Shown here piece by piece: positions 58,111-64,000 of a stretch of 64,000 nt of DNA. The stretch is taken from NCBI GenBank assembly GCA_009363875.1, contig CM018690.1, forward strand, positions 36,771,445 through 36,835,444, written 5' to 3'. Made by a program: the position numbers and the translations under genes. The DNA is from Mikania micrantha. Taxonomy: Eukaryota > Streptophyta > Magnoliopsida > Asterales > Asteraceae. Positions within the stretch are counted from its first letter, which is position 1, and the number at the start of each line of letters is the position of its first letter. The notes below the pieces were generated by a model. That model did not search any database and was not told the origin of the DNA. It saw only the letters and a program-made list of their open reading frames with translations.

Positions 58111-58295
58111 CTGTCGTGCCTTTTGGGATGTTTGGGTCTGGTTTTCTCTGAGAATTGGTGGCTGGTGCGTTAGAGGCTACGTCTGTCTGGACTAGTGGCC
58201 AGCACTGTCGTGCATTTGGGGGTGCTTGGGTCGAGTTTTTTTTGGGATTTGGTGGCAGGTGGGTTAGGGCTTCGTTCATCTGGACTAGTGACCAG
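58111..58295. repeat. Two-unit tandem repeat, 94-bp unit
   Basis: CTGTCGTGC starts both units (58111 and 58205) and TCTGGACTAGTG(G/A)CCAG ends both. The units are clearly related but diverged by many substitutions, so the duplication is old. It is G/T-rich in AT-rich surroundings. Confidence 0.7.
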
Positions 58296-59792
58296 CTCGA
58301 GGATTCTTTAGCCATTAGGAGCGCATGTGAAGTACCTGACAGTTGATTAGTTGGTTGTTAAAAAAAAACAACCTTCGTCTTCTGAAACATGTAAATAGTG
58401 ATTTTTGATAAATAATCATGTTCTAAAGCCTTCGTGACTTTTTTAACAGGCAACTACACCCTAGTCTTTTGATTTGTTTTTAATGAACAATCGAAATAAC
58501 TTGCTGCAGCTAGTTATTTAATTTTACTTTTTAATTTGTATTATAATTTGTTTATAATTAGATCTAAACTCTTGATATTTAAAATAAAACATAGACATCT
58601 TACCATCAAAAAGCTAAGTAATAAAAATCGAGATTATTTAAAATATAGAACTTGAATAGCGCCAACCCACGCTACGATGTTTTTTTTTTAAAAAAAAAAC
58701 CCAAACAATAATAATAAAATAACCATAAAATTTTTACATAAACCCACTCTTGTGAGAAGAGCGAATAAACAGCTATTTGTAGTGCAAACATAAGCGTATC
58801 TATGAAAAATTAATAAAATCAGATAACTATTAAATATTGTAACAGAATTCAAATAAGATCCTAGAGTTTAACCAGTCACGTGATATTGCTGGATCGGGTT
58901 TTCGGGGCAAGAACCATGTTTTTAGAAAAGTGTCGGTTCGAATCTTATCTCAACTAGAATTTTCGGCGAACGAGGTAACTAATTTTGTATTACTATAAAA
59001 CAATGCAAGTCAAAACAAGTATCATTATGTGAATAATGCGAGTCAAAACGAGTAACTTGAAAAGTATGTGAATATGATGGATCCAACGGGTAAGAATGAT
59101 CAATAATATACTTGTAAGGAAATCATCAAAAATTATTCAAATAAACAATTTGTTTGGTTACAACTTATTTTAACTTGAGTGAAATTTATGTTTTTTAAAA
59201 CAACCCATTTAAACCAAACTGATTTTTCTTAAAACTTATCCTGACCCGCACCTATTATGACCCACACCCGTTCAGACCCGTTACCCAACCCAATCCGTTA
59301 ATTTTGTCATGCATATTCATCAGCATGTTGAATGGCAGCACTCTTTTAACAGTTGCGTCAACTCCAACATGTTGTTTAGGCCTCGACTTCTAAGTTCTAA
59401 CACAAGCTTTAAATACCTTTGGATTGGGCCTTAATCACATAAACTAAACTTTATGAACAATTTCGTGTTGGAATATAATTACTTCATTCTGTCAAGGTGT
59501 TTGAACTTCAATATTTATGACACTATTTTGATTAAGCATGTAAATCAACTCAACGAACACGTACAATCCATGTTTATATTCGTTTGTTTAACTTTAACTA
59601 AACAAACGATCGAACACGAACATTTAAACGAACAAGGTTTTCTTGGTCGTATTCGTTCGTTAAGAAACTTACTTTGTTCACGTTTGTTTATGTTCGTTCA
59701 TTAATAGTACAAACGAACAGTTCATGAAACATAAACGAATATAAGTAAACAAACATAAACAAACATGACTAAAGAGACAAAAACAACCACAA
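58296..59792. other. Intergenic DNA with GTTCGTTTG-type repeats
   Basis: No gene supported. From about 59540 onward the words AACGAAC, AAACGAACA and TTCGTTTGTTTA recur in both orientations, a pattern common in decayed plant transposons whose class I cannot name. Confidence 0.4.
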
Positions 59793-59965
59793 TTTATCAC
59801 AAATGGTTAAATGAACATGAACGGAAACGTGAGTTTTAAACTTGCATTGATATTAGCTCATTTCAGTTATAAATAACAGTTGATCACAAATAATTAAATG
59901 AACATGAACGAAAATATGGGTTCTAAACTTGTATTGATTTTAGCCCATTTTAGGTAATAAATTCA
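59793..59965. repeat. Two-unit tandem repeat, about 85-bp unit
   Basis: The unit with ATCACAAATGGTTAAATGAA, AAACTTGCATTGATATTAGC and TCATTTCAG is repeated with changes from about 59880 (ATCACAAATAATTAAATG, AAACTTGTATTGATTTTAGC). No coding capacity. Confidence 0.6.
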
Positions 59966-60414
59966 ATAAAATATAGGTAAAATAAAAATGGCACAAACAT
60001 GTTAATATTTATAAAAAAAGACAGAACATATCAATGATTTGAATATGAATTTTAGAAGCCTATTTGATTTTGATTTTGTGGAATTTGTTGAAACTAAAAA
60101 TCTAAATTTCTATGAATATCATTTATGATCAGACAATAAAATAAATATGAATTGCAATGATTTATAAACTTTTTTTTATTTAAAAAATAATAATTTGATA
60201 CTTCATTAAAAAATAAATAATTTCATATATTCTTATGTAAATTTTCATAATTATATATTTCCTTAAATTTCGTTTGAACATCATCGCAGATTATGCATTA
60301 AAAACTTGTATTTTAGAAAAATACTTAAGTTTACAAAGTCATTCGACATATTTCCGTTTAATCAAATTTTTATTTACTTATTAACATATATGCATTTAGA
60401 AACCTAATGAACAG

Positions 60415-60620
60415 TAATAATAATTTAAAAGTAATAATAATATAATATAATATATATTATTATTATAATAATAATATTAAAATATAATATCAATATAATA
60501 ATAATACTATAAAATAATAATATTATTATAATAATAGTAAAATAATAATATAATATTATAATAATAATAAAAATATTATAATATTATTATAATAATAATA
60601 TTATAACAATATTATATAAT
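60415..60620. repeat. A/T-only low-complexity tract
   Basis: About 200 bp made almost only of AAT, ATA and TTA words, including near-palindromic TAATAATATTATTATA stretches. A simple-sequence region likely to vary in length. Confidence 0.8.
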
Positions 60621-60639
60621 CTTATCTTTTTTATTTGAA

Positions 60640-61022
60640 AAAACGTCACACAAATGTAATAAGCTTTTAGCTTTGTTCAACTTAGGTCACTTATATATTT
60701 TTCTTGTTCCGATTAAGTCATTCATACTTTTTTTTTGTTCTGATTAAGTCACTCATATTTCTTTTTGTTCAGATTAAGTCACTCATATTTTTTTTGTTCC
60801 GATTACATCAATCATATTTTTTTTTCCGATTAAGTCACTCATATAAGTGACCTAATTGAAACAAAATTAAAAGTACAGTGACCTAATCGGAACAAAAAAA
60901 GTATGAGTGACTTAATCGAGACAAAAAAAAGTATGAGTGACTTAATCGGAACAAAAAAAAAGTATGAGTGACCTAATTGGAACAACGCTGAAAGTTGGTT
61001 ACATTTATATAAAGTTACCCCT
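60640..61022. repeat. Fold-back element made of about 31-bp repeats (copy 2)
   Basis: Same family as 56745-57240, shorter: about five direct units, centre GTCACTCATATAAGTGAC (60834-60851), about four inverted units, and the same terminal words (TAGCTTTGTTCAAC at 60668; AACGCTGAAAGTTGG and ATATAAAGTTACCCCT at the right). Confidence 0.75.
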
Positions 61023-61202
61023 TTTATTTATACGTATAAATGAGACTTATATATAATTATGTGATGCAAGTTTAGGCATTTTTTATTTATCTACAATTAT
61101 TTTTAAAATGTTTTCTGTTTTGATTTAAAGTTTTAAGACATATGACAACTTTATGCTATATGATCTTCAATTTTTAAAACCATGTTTTTATTCCTATTAA
61201 AT

Positions 61203-61240
61203 ATGGGGTTACCACCGCAACGCGTGGAGTAACCCTCTAG
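61203..61240 (+). mobile_element. Helitron-like 3' terminus, plus orientation
   Basis: GGGGTTACCACCGCAACG, CGTGGA, GTAACCC, TCTAG: the hairpin GGGTTAC / GTAACCC and CTAG end resemble the three minus-strand termini at 45.8, 47.4 and 48.1 kb. The next base is C rather than the expected T, so this one is less sure. Confidence 0.35.
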
Positions 61241-61531
61241 CTTTCTACAATTGTGTTTTCAATCCAACGTTTGTTTTTCTCCGTAAATTATATAACCTTA
61301 AAAAAAATTAAAATAATAAAAAAATAAAACTGTTTTTCAAGAGATTTACAAAACTTGGTAATCAATCATGCAAGCTGTGCATGCAACTTGTAGATCATCG
61401 TCTACATCTGATAATTTCCATTATTTCTAAACTTGATGCAAATTTGTGAAAATTGAATCAAAACGCCAAAAGCAAAGATTATACTCCAATAATTAAACAC
61501 AAATTTTCAAAAAAAAAAAAAAAAATCAAAA
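61241..61531 (-). other. 3' flank of the LRR receptor gene
   Basis: AT-rich, including the likely 3' UTR with an A/T homopolymer at about 61509-61525. No kinase-coding sequence is present downstream of the receptor stop. Confidence 0.5.
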
Positions 61532-64000
61532 CTAAACCAATGATCTCATTGAGTTCTCTCTACTGATGATGGTTTGATGAAAAATGCAGCTTGTCATCGA
61601 AACATCTTTCTTGGAATGCGAACATGGCAACAATGTCATCTTGTTCAAATCCCAGAACTCATCGCTTCTAATCGGCCGATCACCGTAAACCCATTTCTCT
61701 TCCTTTCCGGCGCCTTGATCACCACCCCCATTATCAGCATCTGAAATCGAAGCTTGCTTCCATTTACACCATATCCGAAGCATCAGATAAAGAAGATACA
61801 GGCATATAACCGTCGCAGTGAAAACAATCGCCACCACAATTCCGGCAGCAGTGGTGTTTGAGAGCTGCTTTTTCCGATGTGGGTTTGGTTCCGGACAAGA
61901 TTTTAACGGTGGACCGCACAGATTGTCGTTTGTTGTAAATGAACTCGCTGGGAATCTTGAAAATGTTGATGGGATTTCTCCTTCAAGGTGATTGTTTGAA
62001 AGATTAAGCGCGTGGAGACTGGTTAATCTTCCCAGTAATTCTGGAACTCGTCCATGGAGTTCGTTGGATGATAGATTCAACCTTTCTAATTTCACAAGAT
62101 TCGATAGCGAAATTGGGATCTCACCGGTAAGAAAGTTCTTGCTTAGATCAAGAATCACCTGTAACTCAGTTAATGTGCCTAGATCAGGTGGTATTGAACC
62201 GGTAATTGAGTTTTCAGACAGTCTTAACTCGAACAGTTTCTTGCACCCACCAAGTGTTCGAGGAATTGACCCAGAGAGATTATTTCTGTGAAGATTCAAC
62301 ACATTTAGGCTCGTTAGATTCCCAATCTCGTTCGGTATTCCACCCGAAAGCCGGTTCTGACTAACAGAAAGTTTGAGTAGTCTTGAACAATTTCCTACCT
62401 CCTTCGGTAACGATCCACTGAAATTGTTATTTGAAAGATCCAACTCTCCAAGATCTTTCAAACTTCCTAACCAGGGTGGAATTGTTCCAGAAAGCTGGTT
62501 ATTGCCTACTAGAAAATGACTGATCATGTTACAGTTTGAGAGCTCCAATGGCAGCTCTCCTGTTAATTCATTAGATGAAAGATCAAGAAAATTGAGGTTG
62601 CTAAGTTGGCCAAATTGCAAAGGAATGGTGCCATTTAGATGATTATGAGCAAGCCGTATGCGGGCAAGATTCTTTGACATGGCAAGCTCAGAAGGAATCG
62701 GACCCGAAAAACTGTTATTAGTTACATCTAATAATGACAGCAGATTCGAACCCAAAAGAGGGTACATTGAACCATAGAATCTGTTGTTTGAAATGTTGAT
62801 AATTGTGAGGTTTTTCAGCAGGAATAAAGATTCTGGAAGCTGGCCTTCAAACGAATTGTTATAAAGACTAAGAAGTGTAAGTTCAGAAAGATATCCAAAC
62901 GTCTTTGAGAGCGATCCCGACAGGTTATTATCACCCAAAGATAAAGTTTGAAGGTTTTTGCAGTATCCTAAACTTAATGGAACCGGACCCGATAGATCGT
63001 TTTGCCTCAACTGAAGAAACACCAGATTCTTGAGCTTCCCAATTGTTTCAGGAATCAATCCGGTAAAATGATTCCCGAAGAAATCAATTTCTCTTAAGCT
63101 CGAGCAGTTCATGAGCTCCATTGGTATGTTTCCTGACATCTGATTATCGTACAAATACAATATGCTTAGCTTCTGTAACTTCCCGATTTCAGTTGGGATT
63201 TCACCTGTGATCATGTTGTCAAACAGATAAAGACTCATCAGATTACTCAAGTTTCCGATTTCAGGAGGTAAACCACCTGAAAAACTGTTGTTATTCAACA
63301 AAAGATCAGTGAGGTTCTTCAGATTATCAATCTCAGATGGTAGTTGGTTTTCAAATTCATTATCGGAAATGTCTAACACTTCGAGTGAAGGACAGTTTAG
63401 CAATTCCAAAGGGAAGTTGCCAGAAAGACGGTTTCCTGATAGGAAAACATAACGTAACTTTGAGTTTTTGGAACAAAGTTTAGCAGGAAAGCCACCGGTG
63501 AAAGAATTACTTGACAAAACCAGGGCCTCAAGATCATTGTTTCCATTAAAATCAAAACGGGTTATGTTTCCTGAAAGATTGTTTCTTGATAGATCAAGAT
63601 TCTGGAGTTTGGGAAGTTGGATTACATTCAATGGGATTTCACCGGTTAACAGATTGCCCAAAAGATTCAAGTATTTCAAACTGGAAAGCCCGGATAACTC
63701 TGATGGAATCGTTCCTGAGAGGGTGTTATTCGCTAAATTCAAGATTTCTAGGGACTGAAGTTGCCCAATTGAAGAAGGGATTTCACCTTCCAGCTTGTTG
63801 TTTGATGCTGCAAACTCTTGAAGGTCTTCACAGCTTGTGATTTCTTGAGGAATGGTTCCAGTAAGACTGTTGGATTGCAAATGGAGAGAGTTTAGATGCT
63901 TTAAGTTGCCAATTTCAGGTGGAATTGTTCCATTGAATTGGCAATAAGCAAGTGCTAACACTCTTAACTCAGTTAACTCTCCAATATCTTTGATAATTTC
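61532..64000 (-). CDS. LRR receptor-like protein without kinase (5' end outside window)
   Basis: A cell-surface LRR protein, most likely a plasma-membrane receptor or co-receptor for a peptide or other extracellular signal. The frame is open to the window edge (EIIKDIGELTELR at 64000-63962), so signal peptide and first LRRs are missing. I count 28 consecutive 24-residue plant-type LRRs (LxxLxLxxNxLxGxIPxxIGNL) with no island domain, then a cap (NLCGPPLKSCPEPN), a basic RKK stop-transfer site and a transmembrane helix (GIVVAIVFTATVICLYLLYL, about residue 702-726 counting from 63961). The cytoplasmic tail is about 85 residues, ending ENSMRSLV at TAG, and has no kinase motifs. LRR number and spacing resemble kinases of the GSO/RGI type, so this is either a true receptor-like protein or a kinase-less relative. 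No intron or lesion is seen in the visible part. Confidence 0.85.
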   Translation of the reverse strand, partial: EIIKDIGELTELRVLALAYCQFNGTIPPEIGNLKHLNSLHLQSNSLTGTIPQEITSCEDLQEFAASNNKLEGEIPSSIGQLQSLEILNLANNTLSGTIPSELSGLSSLKYLNLLGNLLTGEIPLNVIQLPKLQNLDLSRNNLSGNITRFDFNGNNDLEALVLSSNSFTGGFPAKLCSKNSKLRYVFLSGNRLSGNFPLELLNCPSLEVLDISDNEFENQLPSEIDNLKNLTDLLLNNNSFSGGLPPEIGNLSNLMSLYLFDNMITGEIPTEIGKLQKLSILYLYDNQMSGNIPMELMNCSSLREIDFFGNHFTGLIPETIGKLKNLVFLQLRQNDLSGPVPLSLGYCKNLQTLSLGDNNLSGSLSKTFGYLSELTLLSLYNNSFEGQLPESLFLLKNLTIINISNNRFYGSMYPLLGSNLLSLLDVTNNSFSGPIPSELAMSKNLARIRLAHNHLNGTIPLQFGQLSNLNFLDLSSNELTGELPLELSNCNMISHFLVGNNQLSGTIPPWLGSLKDLGELDLSNNNFSGSLPKEVGNCSRLLKLSVSQNRLSGGIPNEIGNLTSLNVLNLHRNNLSGSIPRTLGGCKKLFELRLSENSITGSIPPDLGTLTELQVILDLSKNFLTGEIPISLSNLVKLERLNLSSNELHGRVPELLGRLTSLHALNLSNNHLEGEIPSTFSRFPASSFTTNDNLCGPPLKSCPEPNPHRKKQLSNTTAAGIVVAIVFTATVICLYLLYLMLRIWCKWKQASISDADNGGGDQGAGKEEKWVYGDRPIRSDEFWDLNKMTLLPCSHSKKDVSMTSCIFHQTIISRENSMRSLV

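Noticed and set aside
57955..58173. Lysine-rich frame
   Set aside because: A-rich DNA translated by chance, with no domain and no gene context.

Overview
The window reads as nuclear DNA of a flowering plant, probably a eudicot. It is AT-rich, has GT-AG introns, and carries plant LRR and MORC genes. It also holds Ty3/gypsy Tekay-like and Ty1/copia retrotransposons primed by initiator tRNA-Met (TGGTATCAGAGC sites), plus Tourist-like, hAT-like and Helitron-like debris. An Asteraceae genome is my guess from the look of the repeats; nothing here proves it. There is no operon, CRISPR array or plasmid feature.

Layout: (1) 1-5229, plus strand: a complete MORC-family GHKL ATPase gene with 19 coding exons whose junctions all keep frame (666 codons). 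(2) 5230-8626: intergenic DNA with three small DNA transposons, each bounded by a target-site duplication (TSD). (3) 8627-44082: one minus-strand Tekay-like gypsy element (TSD AAACA on both sides). It has 2.93-2.96 kb LTRs, an intact gag-pol that appears to need removal of a 75-nt intron, and an extra coiled-coil/acidic ORF upstream of gag. A plus-strand array of a second Tekay-like element (17238-40955) is inserted at about the third codon of that extra ORF. The array has a period of about 7,765 bp and contains three complete LTRs, two complete internal regions, a deleted copy on the left and a damaged copy on the right. All RT-bearing units share the same frameshift, and every unit that keeps gag carries the same in-frame UGA, so the array multiplied as already defective DNA. 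Its right end (38.2-40.1 kb) includes about 430 bp that is a base-by-base blend of two different parts of the same unit, which looks like an assembly or consensus artefact.

(4) 44.1-48.5 kb: a PIF/Harbinger transposase remnant, an orphan promoter-like segment (telo-box plus TATA) and three Helitron-like 3' ends. (5) 48576-56171, minus strand: a Ty1/copia element (TSD ACAAA) with many lesions, a 231-bp duplication of its YVDD region, and a 2,595-bp TG...CA solo-LTR-like insertion with its own TSD (AAAAT). (6) 56.2-61.5 kb: AT-rich intergenic DNA with two fold-back elements built of about 31-bp repeats. (7) 61532-64000, minus strand: an LRR receptor-like protein with 28 visible LRRs, a transmembrane helix and no kinase. 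Its 5' end lies beyond the window.

Only the MORC and LRR genes are host genes. The rest is a record of nested insertion and decay. The features most worth follow-up are the combination of an upstream ORF and a gag intron in a Tekay-like element, and the defective tandem array with its blended edge.
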